A DNA stretch of 64,000 bases from Ulva prolifera (GCA_023078555.1 CM041198.1:9161836-9225835), one strand, 5' to 3'. Positions 42,579 through 55,256 are shown, counted from the stretch's first letter. Numbers and translations: made by a program. The notes: generated by a model not told the origin, from the sequence alone.

Positions 42579-45048
42579 ACACATCTAACAAAAAAATTGT
42601 TTTTTTTTTAATTCAACTTTTTCTTTCATTTCAAGAGCTGTTCTTAGCAGGATGCGTTGAGGCTGCAGGATTAGGGCAAGTTCATGCTAGGGCATTGGCG
42701 AGTGAGGTGCGTGTATTGTATAGCTGCAAGGGTCGCCCTGATCCGGCTCTGATTGGCCGCAGTTCGGGCAGGCCGAGGTTTTACAAAGGTTGGGCTCACG
42801 TAGCTGATTGCAGCCAGGTCTGGAGGTGGCTAGGCTGCATGGTACAACAGCTGCGTGGGGCGAGGCAGAGTTGTTGATAGCTGACTGGGTACCACCAACA
42901 TGCACACCATATCTCAGAGATAGATTGGCCAGAGCGGGTGCGGCCGAACGTGCCTATTGATTTGATTCATCCGGCAGCTGGCCATGTCATTTTGGACCTT
43001 GTTTTGCACTCGAATATACGAGACCAATGATACTATACAGTTAATGCAGGGCGGTAATTTTTTTCCACTGAATTGCGCTCGTGTTTTTGAAAGCACCAAA
43101 GGAAAGCCTCTGCAGTCCATTTGCTGTGTTCATGTTTATGAGGCACGTGTGCGGCCTCCCCACGGAGATAGCTGCAGCGGCGGGCCAGCCCCGAAAGTGG
43201 AGCTGATGTAGTGCCGCATCAGTCTGCATTCACTGCAGTCAGTCTCATGTGGTCGCCCACCACACCAGACAGCGGGTCACTTCTGACCTGTAGTGACATT
43301 CGACGGCCAGGCAGGTTGTGCGTGCCCTCAACTCTGCTCCAGCTGCTCCAGAGCCACTTGCGCTCATTCACATGATCCCACCGGAGCAGGTTGACTGCGT
43401 CGCAAGCACAGAGTTGGCTGTGTGATGGGATGGCACCACGGCGTCGAGCGTGTCCCACCAGCCCCACCCTTGCCTCCGTGAACGAGGCTATGACCGGCAT
43501 GGGGAGGCAAGGGTGGGCAGGCGCACACACAGACCCACAGCCATGTCCTGTAGCCCATGCGGAGCCTCCTTCTGGACATCCACGCCGTGGATTCCACGGA
43601 GATTGTCATTGTAAAGTAAAGTAAAGAGTATCCGAACATACTGAGCCGCATCCTGTAGAGGGAATCGATGGATAGGCACCGCAACCATGACTCAATGTCA
43701 CAAGGACAGCGCAGACCTGGGCATGTGGCAATGAGCCACTCACCCAACTCTAGCCGACAGTGCCGCTGGAGCGTGTTGCAATGGTGACACTAACCACACT
43801 CACTGCTGGAGCAGGTTGCGTTGAGCCGGGTTGCTGGTTGGATTCTTGACCTGCTTGCTGCTTCCGCGGTGCTGCCCGCCGCGCCATCTTCATCCTCGTA
43901 ACACTCACTGCTGGAGCAGTCCTTGCTTGCACTATGACATGCGTGACTGCAATGCAGCACGTTGTCCTGGCAAAGCCATCATCCAGCCGACATGATGATG
44001 CTGGCTCAACTGGTGACCTGTGAAGCAGATGATGAATCCAAAGAGAAACACTCAGACACCACGCCTCGCCGAATCCAACTGGTCCACATTCTGCATGTCT
44101 ATCCCAGAAACTCGGTGCCCCGGAGCGGGCCCACACTTGGACAGAAATTCGTAGATGCAATATTGTATGTTTGTCATTGGCACGATTTGTCACGCCGGGA
44201 ACTACCATGGCTGACAACAGTGAATACACTGGTGACCAATGCGCCTGCTCTTCGACTTGGAACACCTGGCCAATGCTTTAGCATTGGCCTCCTACGTGTT
44301 CAATGATAATGATGAGCGCAGGCAACTACAGCGTGCCGTCGCTCACAAGTGGTCGACCTCACAAGTGGTCTGCGTGCGCTTTGCTGGGCTCGCGCTGATA
44401 GGTTCACGTGCCATATCCAGCCAGGCTACGCCCCTGGAGAGTTGCATACTTTGATGTTGTGGCCAGTACGTGGGCGCGTTCCTCACGCATTTCCCCACAC
44501 GTTGCGGCGCGGGCATCGAGTGACGGTGTCAGCGCAACAGCGGACCTGCCTGCTGCTGCCTGCATGCTCCGGTCGCCCAGACCTTGGCTTTCAGTGTGCC
44601 TCAATAGTGAAGCACCTGACGGCGCTCGCGTGCACAAGCGTTGTTTACACGAGAGGCGCGAACCTGTGAAGCCGCTAGACGGGAGCGGAGCCATCTATCT
44701 TCGCATCGGCCAGGGCCGGAGAGGATACGACACGGATGCACGAGCATGGCATCCTCATGGAACAGTTCGCAACAATGCTTCATGTGACATGCCCGACATG
44801 TCCCCGCATTTCTCACCGGACCTGCTCAAGCCAGCACGCTGCTCCGTGACAGCATATAAGCGCAGCAATCTGATCACAGGGCATGAGCTTTCCCGATTCA
44901 AACATCTACACTATCACAGACACTGCAGATCAAATTGCTTGCATAGCTCCTGAAGATCGCAAGACCTATAGGAACGCTTTAGCTTAGGAACGGCCCGGCC
45001 TGGGTACGGCAAAGTATACAACAACACGTTGCACCAAGATACACAGAC
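42579..45048. other. Intergenic region between Cys-rich genes B and C
   Basis: No gene is supported. It contains A7 and T9 runs shortly after the gene B stop (42590-42610) and an inverted copy of the SINE-like 3' tail at 43607-43654. Confidence 0.45.
43607..43654 (-). mobile_element. Second copy of SINE/LINE-like 3' tail
   Basis: On the minus strand this reads AGGATGCGGCTCAGTA, then a variable segment, then TTTACTTTACTTTACAATG. It aligns with 1137-1179 on the plus strand. Similarity upstream of AGGAT was not evident by eye, as expected for two elements sharing only a 3' end or for a heavily 5'-truncated copy. Confidence 0.45.
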
Positions 45049-46575
45049 ATGAATCGCAGTGGACAGAATATCTTGCGTGCTGGCTTGGCCTTGGTACTGG
45101 TCCTTGGTCTAGTCCTGGCGCCAACAGGAGGTGCGAAGCTCGACACGAAGTGCCCGTATATCGAATGGCCCGCGCCAAGCTGTAGCTACTTTGACATGAT
45201 CGGTGGCCGGGTGGTAGCTCTGCACACGTGGAGATGCATACCGCTGGACGCTCTGATGACCCCCATGTATCGCGGGCGGTTCGTTCTGCGGCTCATTCCC
45301 ATGCTGGCCTTACCGGTCATAGACATCCGCACTCCTTTAAAGCAAGCATCGGTGTTCCCCACGTCCTCCTTGTGGCTGCGATGTACCGTATATATACCCC
45401 ACTCCAGAAAACATGGTCTTGTGAGAGCGATCGATCCTTCCAACACTATCTCTATAGAGATACTGCTGTGCGCATAGGGAGGGACTGCATGGTGCCGAGA
45501 GCAACGCGATTTGACCTTGGCGTTGTGCTCAGCAAGACACTTGAAAACCCGTTCAATCAGGCATCACGGCATACGATGTACGCACCTGCCGCAACAACCG
45601 TGGGGACGAACAGCAGCTACCAGGTACCTGTTGCATCAATTGCAGAGGACCTCGATTCAGTGTGTGTCACTCGCCATCTGTGTTCTGCACACCTCCTCCC
45701 GCACAAGGCGCCCGACCCAGGCATCATGACATGTTCCCCGTAATTGCCCTATTGTATGTGACTCCGGTGTGGCTGCAGTTCCTGCAGCCAAGGTCTCAAC
45801 CACCAAGAGGTCCTCCAGCTCCACCACCACCCACGGCAATGCCACCGTCTCATTCACCACGTCCTCCTCAGCCACCGTCAGCCGCACGCCGCCCACCCCC
45901 TCCAGCGACACCTGCTCCGAGTGCTGCCAGGCCGACGAGGTATGTGCATGCGGTGCATGCCACAGCGCCTCGGATCGCGAACCCCGCACCTGCGCGACTG
46001 CCAACGGAGGGCCCCCGCGCAGCTGCTGCGGCAACCAGGACAGCAAGTGCACCCTGTGCAACGCTGACTGCTGCCTCGGTGATGACGTGTGCTCCTGCAA
46101 GGGCACCTGCCTGTCGCCGGGGGATCCGCAGCCGGAGTGCACATCTGCCGATTTCTTTAGCAACGGCAACCCAAAGAAGACGTGCTGTTCTGGCCGCGCC
46201 GCCGAGCGCCGCTGCAACGGGCAGCGGCCACCAGAGCCGCCGAAGCCGCCGGCACCAGAGTGCGAGCGCGACTGCTGCCCCGTCGGGATGTTCTGTTCAG
46301 GGTGCGGGCAGTGCTTCCCGGACGGCGCCATGGCGCCGCTCTGCGGCTTCCCCCCCGGCGTGCAGGTCAGCTGCTGTGATGACGACGACAACCCATGCAC
46401 CCGCTGCAACGCCGACTGCTGCCTGGGGGCGGACCAGTGCTCTTGCAAGGGTACATGCGTGGCGAAGGGCGACCCGATGCCGGAGTGCGGCCCAGAGGAC
46501 TACAACGACGTCAATGGGCTGCCGAGGGTCAACTGCTGCGAGGGGGACGCGGGGGCAGACCGCTGCGCCGTGGTA

Positions 46576-46607
<32 letters not shown>

Positions 46608-47280
46608 GGCCGTGGCGTGCCAGGGCGACTGCTGCCCGGAGGGCTCCTCATGCATTGGCTGCGGGCAGTGCATCCGCGACGGCGACGAGCCGCCGCAGTG
46701 CGACTTTGCCCCTGGCGTGGAGCTCTCCTGCTGCAGGGCCGATGAATTCGACACCGGCGACGAGCGGTGCACCCTGTGCAACGCCGACTGCTGCCTCGGC
46801 ACCGACACCTGCTCATGCAAAGGCGACTGTGTCGCCGCGGGCCAGCCGCTGCCGGAGTGTGGGCCAGACGACTACTACGAGGAGACCGGCTTGCCGAAGC
46901 GGAACTGCTGCAGCGGCGAAGTCGGGCTCGCCCGCTGTGCGGACATCCCCCGGCCAGTCACCTGCAAGAGTGACTGCTGCCCGCGCGGAATGAAGTGCTC
47001 CGGCTGCGGTGAATGCGTGCTTGACAGCGATGACAGCATGTGCGTTGGGTACTTTCCAGGCGCGCAGATCAGCTGCTGCGATGATGTGGGCAACCCGTGC
47101 AGCCGCTGCAACGCCGACTGCTGCCTGGGGACTGATGTGTGCTCGTGCAAGGGCACGTGCGTGGCGGAGGGCGGCCCGATGCCGGAGTGTGGGCCCGAGG
47201 ATTACAACACTATTAATGGGCTGCCGAGGGTGCACTGCTGCGAGGGGGACGCGGGGGCGGAGCGGTGCGCGGTGGTGTGA
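45049..47280 (+). CDS. Secreted Cys-rich multimodular protein C (four modules)
   Basis: Exon 1 (45049-45130) encodes a signal peptide, MNRSGQNILRAGLALVLVLG followed by LVLAPTG, ending in phase 1 at a GTGCG donor. Exon 2 (45779-47280; an acceptor 9 bp later at 45788 is equally possible) completes about 527 residues. A Ser/Thr-rich stretch (likely O-glycosylated) precedes four modules: about 45920-46215, 46257-46572, 46615-46950, 46966-47277. Linkers are short or Pro-rich (11 Pro before module 3). Each module repeats DCCP..., CGQC or CGAC, SCC, CTLCNADCCLG and SCKGTC, then N-CC and a final RC. Modules 2 and 4 share long stretches, including MPECGPEDYN and GLPRV, indicating recent duplication. 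The frame is intact. TGTAA lies at 47494-47498. Function unknown. Confidence 0.82.
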
Positions 47281-48368
47281 CCACAGCATGCCTGACTCGC
47301 CGTGGCGGCCGCTGTGGGCGCTGCGCGGCCGCTGTGTGTATTTTGACTCGTGTAGCTGCAGCCTGCTGCATGCGGCGTTGCAATTGCTGCTGCGGGAGAG
47401 AGGGTGCAAATATGTAGCACGTTGCCCTCAGCAGCAGTGCATCTGTACCATGACAAATTGCAAATAGATGACAATGGCTGATCCTCTGGAAAATGTAAAG
47501 GGTGAAGGCAGCTGCGGCCATTCACCGTGTGTGCATGTGCGTGTACCAATCTCTCACTTTCACTTTAGATGAATCATAGATTACTGGTTACAGATCCCCA
47601 TGCATATGGGCAGCGCATCCACGCTCGGGCGCCCACTGTCGCCACCCTGCCCTGCCGCAGCCTGGTAGAGGCCTCCACAACCTGCAGCAGCCTGTGCTTT
47701 TCCGGGCATGTGCCATCTAGACGCGATGTGCCGCGGGCAGCAGGCAGCCGCTGGGTGCGCGTGGGGCCCGTAGAGCTCTGACGAACTTCATTGTGGGCTG
47801 ATTTCGGCACGTTCGTACGTGCTGGGTGCGGGCCAGAGCTTTAGGCTCAGGGCGCGTCGTGTGATGTGTTTGTGCGTAGCCGGAGCTTCCGTGACCCACA
47901 GTGGTGGCAGGGGGGCTCGGACAGATTCTTCGGGATGCTGGGATGGACCTGAGGATGATCGACCACCTGCGCCGGGGCCAGTGCAGGGCCGAGCACCATG
48001 GCAAACTAAAACGCATTGCCACCGTAAGCATTGATCTATAGATCCACCGATAATGCGCACTTGCTCCAAGGGTCTCATCAGACACACACTGATGACCCAC
48101 ACCATTCCAGGTCGAACATGTGGTCTTCCAAGCTGTGGTGTCACATTCAGGCAGGAACAAGCCGCAGCACATATCCTACTGGTATCTTACACATACGTGG
48201 CAATCCCTGGCTTTGGAAACCATTGACATTGGCCTTCCTTCCGGCCCTACTGGACAAAAGGTGTAATTGCCACTCAGGAACTGCTATGGATAGACCTCCA
48301 TGATCATTCGCTGCAACCTGCACTTGACAGAGCACGAGTTGCGGGACTCAGGCCAAACTGGTCGGAAG
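47281..48368. other. Intergenic, convergent 3' ends of Cys-rich gene C and Hsp110-like gene
   Basis: No gene recognised. TGTAA at 47494 (+) and its complement TTACA at 48187-48191 (-) fit 3' ends of the converging genes. Confidence 0.5.
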
Positions 48369-51300
48369 CTACCGCGAAGATGGCCTGCTCACAGCAACTG
48401 CACCTGAGCCGGTTGCACCTGAGGCAGCATCTTGTGCGTGCCCGCTGGAAGAAGTTTTCGCCGCGAGCTTGGCAAGGTAGAAGTACATGTCCACCACACA
48501 CGCCATCGCCTTGCCGTACCATGCCTGCGATGCACGGTCCAGCGCCGTGTCGTCCAGGGACTGCAGTGCTTGGACCGTCCTGTCACGCTTCCGCCGCAGG
48601 CTGCTGGGGCCTGCCTGCCGAGTGGCCACCTCGCGCCCAGCTGGAGGTGTCGCCGCCGCGTGTGTCACGGCATCGATGTGTGCATGTGGCCGAGGCGGCC
48701 TCCTCTGCCTCGGGCTGTGCAGCAGGTTTTGGTGTTTTTTTTCAGTGGGCGCTTGAACTGCAGCGTCTGAGGTGGCGGCGGCTGCTGTGGGCTTGTTGAG
48801 GTAGCAGGCCACGTACTGGGAGATGCCCTCAGCCACTGCTTCGAGTTCCTCTGGCTGTGCATGGCACACCTGCTCACAAATGCCCCTGGTGCCACCTGCC
48901 AATCCGACTTTGCCCGTGTAACACATGCTCCTGACATCGCACCTGCTTGTCTTGGTATGAATGCGCTGGCAATTACTGCAGTTCCGTATCACAGAAAAGT
49001 GCATAGCTGCGTTTGCATGTTCAACAATTGCGACTTGGGAAAGCATTGTCAGACATTGGACAGTTGACTAGATCTGCAATGGTACAACAAGCAATCCTCT
49101 GCCAGCGCTGGCTGTGAGTCATGGTCAACCAGCTCCACAGTGACGCGCGGAGCAGATTCAGTTACCTTGTGGCAGTCCAGTGGTAGAGCGGTCTTATCAC
49201 TGGACTGCCACACACCTCGGTGTAGAATGGCAGGAACAGCTAAAGCGCCAACAGAGAGAACAGCGGTCAGCAAAACGAGGAGGTCATCGCACATCTTCTG
49301 ATCGCACGTTGGCCGCCTGACCCAGGAGTCATGGCAGACTACCACCGACGCACAACTATTTGTCGGTGTGCTTGCCTGGAGCTATACATATGTGTGTACA
49401 GCGCAACGAGATCTGTCTGTGTAACAGCATCCGCACGATCTTGATGCAAGGCAACACGTATGCAGTTGTAATCAGAGCTAATTCAGCTGCAAGAATGTCT
49501 TGTGCCTGCTCACTGGCATTCTCAAGCAGGCAGAAGAGTCCGCAATTGAAGCCAGGTCAATGCACACATCAACACCGTTCAGTGCAGTCTTGGGGAAGAC
49601 TGCATCTGCACAGCACAGTTATTTGCTGCATGCAGTCGGGTCGCAGGGGGCCCGCACCTCGTTCGAGAGGCACCCATCGCTCATGAGCAGCTGCTCAACG
49701 CCTCTCAGACATGCTCGTGCGCTCTGCTCTAACCTTGTGTTGGTGGCGAGTGCTCTTTCCCAGTCTCCATGCACGGTGCGCTGGGCCATGAGCATGCGCT
49801 CCTCCAGCAAATTACGGTCCCTCTCCTTCTTGTCTTGGATAACGTCTCGCTGTTGCATGCGTTCCTCTACATCATGCCAACGCTGGACCGAAGCGAATGA
49901 AACACGTGTGCTGTGTTTGGTTTGACACTTCCCCTGCACGGTCTGCAGCGCCACAAAGATTTATGAATCAGGCCTAGGGTGCATAGCATCATATACACCA
50001 AGCAGGCCTCCATCAACCAGCAGCAGCTTCCACAGTCCGCAGTGGAGACAAATTCTCCTGGGAAATTGCATGCCACATTGTGTGGCAGCTCTTATAGACT
50101 CTCGGAGGATCCACGGCACTATCACCAGAGCAAACAGAGTTGCATTAATACGCGTATCTTTCGATTTCGGTACGTTTAATACGCGTATTTTATTCCAACG
50201 TACTTTTTCAGCGTATAGTACGCGCGTACGTTTCGGACTTAACGTTTTGAGAGAGCCTAGAGCTCTGCACTGAGGTGCACCTCTAGCCACAAGGCCAAAG
50301 GAGGTTTTTAACATCCCTTGCATTGCATGATGAACCTGAGTAACCTGATAAACTAACTGACTTTTAGTATATTGTACTGTTCTCTGCAATAGTGTGCCTG
50401 AGCATAGATGCATGACAGTGACCGTGGCACTACCCAGTCTGGCCATCACCGGCTTGGCGCCTCAGGCGCGCCAAGCCAGTGATGTAGCCTATACAGCGTA
50501 CTTTTCAACCCCCCAAGATTGGAGCCAACGTACCATACGCGTATTTTTGCTCAACGTACTTTATCACGAAACGTACTAATGCAACTCTGAGAGCAAAGAT
50601 CTCCCATTCAGCCATCACATGAAGCCGGCATGTGTGTATGCGGCCCGACATCAGCGATTTTTTGTGAGGGCAGCTGCGAGCTTGTTGGGAGACTCGTCGA
50701 CCGTTGTAGCTGCCCGTGAAACACATGCATATGAGCTCTCTACATCAGAGGCACACAGCAATTGCAAAGACAACGCCGAATTCTGCCGAGGACAATGCCG
50801 TGTGCAGAACTGCAGACCCATGTGAGGATGCCGAAGCCTCGCACCTCCACCCGCCTGGCTATGCAAAGAGACGTCCATGTGCTGCAAGCCGCATCTGCTT
50901 TAGCTAACGGGATGGTCTTGTCGCAGGCACATACGGCCTCAATTATGGGATCGTCTCTCAGGAGCAGCGGTCGGCAGAAATCGTACCATGACTCTGGAGC
51001 ACCGAAGGGGTACGTGACCGGTACTGGTGTTGAGCACAGATATCTGACAGCTTGGTCATTGATGAAAAGCATCCCATTCCGATCCCTGGTGAACGCGATG
51101 GTCACCTGGTCAATACGCCGGTCGTATCGCATTCCGACTGGCTTTAGGGTGACCACGGCAATCCGGCGCATATTTGGTGGGGCTGGTAATGGCACCTCGC
51201 AGCCCATCCCAAGGGGACAAAGGGACACTTGTGCCTGAACAATGTTCACATTTGCACATTATAGGTGACACGCATAGTGACACTGCTCAGACAGTGGCCG

Positions 51301-54114
51301 TGCTTGCTGGCGCCGCGGCAGCGCAGTAGCCGCACTACTGCAGCATGTGGACGTGTGTGACACGATGATCTGAAAGCAACCACATGATAAGAGTGCTGGA
51401 CTTGCTTCATTTGAGCGAGTTCCATTGGAGACCGTGTCTCACCTGGTACTGCTGATCCAAGGAGTCACCCACGACCCTGAGCTCTGACGAGCAAGGTCTG
51501 TATTGAAGATTGAAGCCCGAATCCAAGGGCAACATGGCTGCTGTGCAGTGCGGCTGACCGTAGACGGTGTACTCGAATATGGTAGGGAAGGGGTAGATAT
51601 CTCGAACCTGCAGTACAGGCCCCCTCCGGGCGCGAGCCATCGCAGCTCTCCACAGCGCACAGCCACGTGCCACACACTCCTTGTGGTTCATCGTACTGCA
51701 TGAACAGCATTTCCTGTGTAGCCACTGCAAGACACTGTCAACAGCAGCGAGCACCAGGTGTGTGACATGGGCCACAAATTTTCCTCACACAATAGTTCGT
51801 GATGCAGCGTCTAGACGCAGATCTGCGCAGCCCCCTCTAGACGCAGATCTGCGCAGCCCCCTATCTCGAACCTGCAGTGCAGTGCCGCTATGCACACGCG
51901 CCTCGGCACAGCTCAGCAGTGGCCATCTGATGACATGCGTGGATGGGCGAAAACATGACAAATGCATGATCAGTTTCCTACGCCGTACGAAGCCAGTATC
52001 GATGGTGATCACGTGGAGGACTTTTGAGCATCTGGTAGCCTTGACAGTGCTCAACATGCGGTGGTCAGCAGCACGGTGCTAGAAGCTTTCTCATGTGACC
52101 TGGCACCACGCACCAATACTGCATGAATCAGATGCCCAACATGCAGACAACCAGTGGCAGAGGAACATGCCTCCTGGGATCCGTGTCCAGCGCAAATGCG
52201 TCCCGTATGGCCCGGACGACGGCCGGCGTGCGAGAGGCTCCCCCCAGCCTCTCAACGGAGCAGATGTGACATGCGCGCAGCCCGGCCTGCTGCAGTGCGC
52301 GTTCGCATACCACCTTGATCTGCTGGATGAGGTCTGAGCACAGGTTGTCGAATAGCTCAATAGAGACTGCAGAGCTGCACAGCACACAGATGGGTTGATC
52401 CAAAAATGGTAGTCCCGGCTGGAGGAATGATTGCCAAGCGATGAGCTCGAGGATGGGATGCACAGACAGTGCTGCTTGAGTGGCAGCTCTCACTTTTGTG
52501 TCACAGGACTGCCGTCAGCACACATCCCCACCAGCACACAAACATGGACACCGCATGCAAGAACACCGATCAAGAAGGATGCCAAATGTCACCTTGCCTG
52601 CAGAGCCATGACACGTTTTGTGCTTTGCCTGAGCTCATCATCGCCACAAAATCAATTTACACTTGCAAAGTGTGTTCTGGGGCTCGACAGGGCAAAGTTT
52701 GCTTGAAAATACGAGTGCCACACCTGAAGTCATTGGCGGCTGTAAGGTTGTCAACGTTGATGTATGACCTCCTGCTGGCTGTCAAGAGTTCACGGCAGCG
52801 TGATACCTTCGACATCAGCTTGACTCGAGCTCTGCTGTTGCCTGCAATGTCGCCGCCAGTCTGTGCCTTGAACTCCGATGCAAAGTGCTCGCAGAGCAGC
52901 CAGTCCATGTTACGCCCACCAACATTCTTGTTCCAGCAGTGAGCCTTGACTGTGATCCAGCTTTTGGTGAAGGCAGCAATGCAGACCTGCATCCACACGG
53001 ACGCTTGTAATGTACAGGTCGTCCCGTTGTGACTGTACTGACGCCTGGGTCAACAGGTCACGCTGCTGGTGACTCTGTGGCACTTCAGGATGCTGGTGCA
53101 ACATGTTGGCCAGCAGAGCATGAAGGCATGAAAGCAAGCCTGATGCCATCATTTGAACGCTTGGAAGATGGACGCATGCAATGCACAGTGGTATACGTAC
53201 ATGCATACGCGCACGGAGCCGCATGGGCCATAGTGATGCATGCTACTAGTAGATCATTGGTGGCTCAGCAGAGCGATCGCATCGACGCTGACTTCCGCCT
53301 CTGGTGCATGGGGCTTCAGCATGAGCTAGGCTCACTCGCAGACAACTCCCCTGCCAGAGGGATGAACAAGCAGATTTTCCTCGGGCAGAGACAAGCAATG
53401 CATGGCTTCAATTCCCTGCCGGTCATTACGTACATCTTCTGACAGAATGCAGGAGATTTGTTCACACGGAGGCAGCCGGCCCACCTGAGTTGCAGAGTGC
53501 CCAACATCAACGAAAGCCACATGCTTGGGGGCACATCCGTCCTCAGGCAGGTCAGCCCTCGAGGCTCCCCACCACACGGCAGCAGCTGTCAGCTCATGCA
53601 CCAGGTACACACTCTCGAGGCCTGCGACCTCTGCAGCAGCAAGCACCGCAGAGCGCTCTGCCTGGCCGTAGAAGCAAGGGATTGACAGGCCGTAGGAATG
53701 CACGCGCGTGCCGGCACCAGCGTCCGCAGTTTCCTTCAGGTTCTTCATCAAGCTCACCATCACCTGCTCAGGTCTGAAGACCACATCCGAGTCATTCTGC
53801 GCCTGGGGCACAGAGATCAGGCATGAACCGCCGTCTACACTCTGCCTCACATCGTAGAGCAGTGCATTCTTGTCCTGCAGAGTGAGGTGCGGCCTGCCGA
53901 TGAGCCTCTTGACTTCAGTGATGGTGCGGTTTGGAGTGGACGCAAGCATGGTGGATGCCTTGTACCCCACGGCTCGCGAGTTCTCCCCGTAGAAGACCAC
54001 GGACGGCGTCTCACGCAGCCCATCAGCGTTGGTGAGTATCGTTGATGTTGCAGCCGCTCCTCGGGCTAGGGCCACACAGGACGTGGCATTTCCGATGTCA
54101 ATGCCGACCGACAT
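48369..54114 (-). CDS. Hsp110/Sse-like Hsp70-superfamily chaperone
   Basis: Probable nucleotide-exchange factor and holdase of the Hsp110 branch. Seven minus-strand exons join in consistent phase: 54114-53485, 52986-52724, 52374-52167, 51724-51476, 51234-51049, 49882-49658, 48869-48369, about 753 residues. N-terminus VGIDIGNATSCVALARG and the segment EVKRLIGRP are typical of the Hsp110 ATPase, as are HVAFVDVGHSATQV, NVGGRNMDWLLCEHFASEFK, VERLGGASRTPAVV and ECVARGCAL. A beta-domain remnant follows (RRIAVVTLKPVG), then a helical segment ERMQQRDVIQDKKERDRNLL typical of the Hsp110 C-terminus. The first three exons are secure; junctions at exons 3/4 and 4/5 and the last exon are less so, and part of the beta domain seems missing. 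It diverges from the Hsp70 gene at 55417. One intron holds a hAT-like MITE. Confidence 0.7.
50135..50589. mobile_element. Non-autonomous hAT-type MITE, 455 bp
   Basis: The ends are inverted repeats: CAGAGTTGCATTAATACG at the left and CGTACTAATGCAACTCTG at the right, 17 of 18 bp matching. Perfect 8-bp direct repeats AGAGCAAA flank the element (50127-50134 and 50590-50597). An 8-bp target duplication with ends starting CAG is the hallmark of hAT transposons. The interior is AT-richer than its surroundings and contains further sub-terminal ACGCGTAT and AACGTAC motifs in both orientations, but no transposase frame. It sits in an intron of the Hsp110-like gene, between exons at 51049 and 49882. 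Confidence 0.85.
51810..51861. repeat. Tandem 26-bp duplication
   Basis: Two perfect adjacent copies of a 26-bp unit beginning TCTAGACGCAGATCTGCGCA lie in an intron of the Hsp110-like gene. The unit contains CGCAGATCTGCG, itself a 12-bp palindrome. Confidence 0.92.
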
Positions 54115-54793
54115 GGGGCACAACAACGATCTACAGCAGGCTGGCTTCAGCTCACTATCGCAGTATGTATACTGCCGCAGCTGTTCAGTGAAGAGGTCAC
54201 AATGCTACAGCACAGTGATGGGTCTTGGGAAGCCTGTCAGCTTCAGAATTTTGTGAGGGTCTGCCAGATCTAGCCTTCGATTGTATGCCCTGCTGCTATG
54301 CCGAGCTCAAGGTAACATGAGAAGCTGTCAGGGCTAGACCTGCGTATTCAACACTGCTGTTGCGTGCCTGGACCTTGAATTTGCTGCTATCAAATCACTG
54401 GAAGAATCACTAGCTCAAAGAGCTGACACTGCTCCCCTGAACCGCAACCGATCAAGCTGATCTGATCAACGTCAGCTGAAATTCTGTGCAGCATATGTTC
54501 AGGCCACACATCGATATATGTTTGCTGTATGTGCCAGAGCCTGAACCTTTGTGGTTAAGATCTGTCTGTTCCAGCAGATACTGCTGTGGGAGACAAAGTG
54601 CACCTGACTGATCAGTCATGAGATCGGATTTTCCTCCCGGGATACCCTTCCAAGTGCTGAAAACCACACCCTACCGTATATGACGAACTGAAGGCAGCAG
54701 GCTTGATGCCCGAACTGTGACTTCGTTCGGCTTTTGTCAATGCTTATCGTGGTGTGCCGGCTGTTGAATGCGCAGAATGTACACGTTCTATAC

Positions 54794-54877
54794 ACGTGTT
54801 GCATGACCCCGAGATTCGGTTTCAGTGTTTGTTTTCTCCCGTTCACTCTTTTGTAAACGTGTTGCATGACCCCGAGT
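54794..54877. repeat. Pair of 20-bp direct repeats bracketing a dispersed repeat
   Basis: ACGTGTTGCATGACCCCGAG occurs twice with a 63-bp period. The sequence between them (54818-54860) is about 85% similar to 61321-61365, so this block is dispersed within the chaperone cluster. Confidence 0.8.
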
Positions 54878-55236
54878 AGACCTCACATAGCTCAGACAGC
54901 TGACGAGGCGACCAGGATAAATTCAAGAAATCAAGCTTGGTATTGCGCCAAACGTAACAGCCTCGTGATGCACCCGCACGGCGCGCATGCGCAGTGCTCA
55001 CACCCGCTTATGTATGTACACCCGCTTATCCATCCGCGCCGGCCAGCGACAGCTGGAGACAAAGTGGATATTACCAAAGTTATTCCCCGCGGCCGACATC
55101 GATGCATGCCACAACGGAGCCAGAGCGTCCAAGGAGACGTCTCGCTTTTTTATTTTTGTACAAATCGGCTGCCACACTGCTGCAGTAGCATCCCATCGCA
55201 CATCTGGCATGTGTGCAGCCCCCGGACGCGATCGTT

Positions 55237-55246
55237 CGAAACTTCG
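55237..55246. promoter_or_regulatory. Candidate heat-shock element (two units)
   Basis: CGAAACTTCG matches nGAAnnTTCn exactly, 171 bp upstream of the Hsp70 ATG. A third unit is only partly matched. HSF trimers normally prefer three or more units, so this is a minimal site. Confidence 0.45.
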
Positions 55247-55256
55247 AATTCGCGCG

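Noticed and set aside
48432-48799. Plus-strand frames opposite the last Hsp110-like exon
   Set aside because: No motif; the minus exon fits phase and an acceptor, though its own assignment is only moderate.
53029-53442. Plus-strand 137-codon frame within Hsp110 intron and exon
   Set aside because: It overlaps the minus-strand Hsp110 exon 1 end and intron 1; no motif or composition bias supports it.
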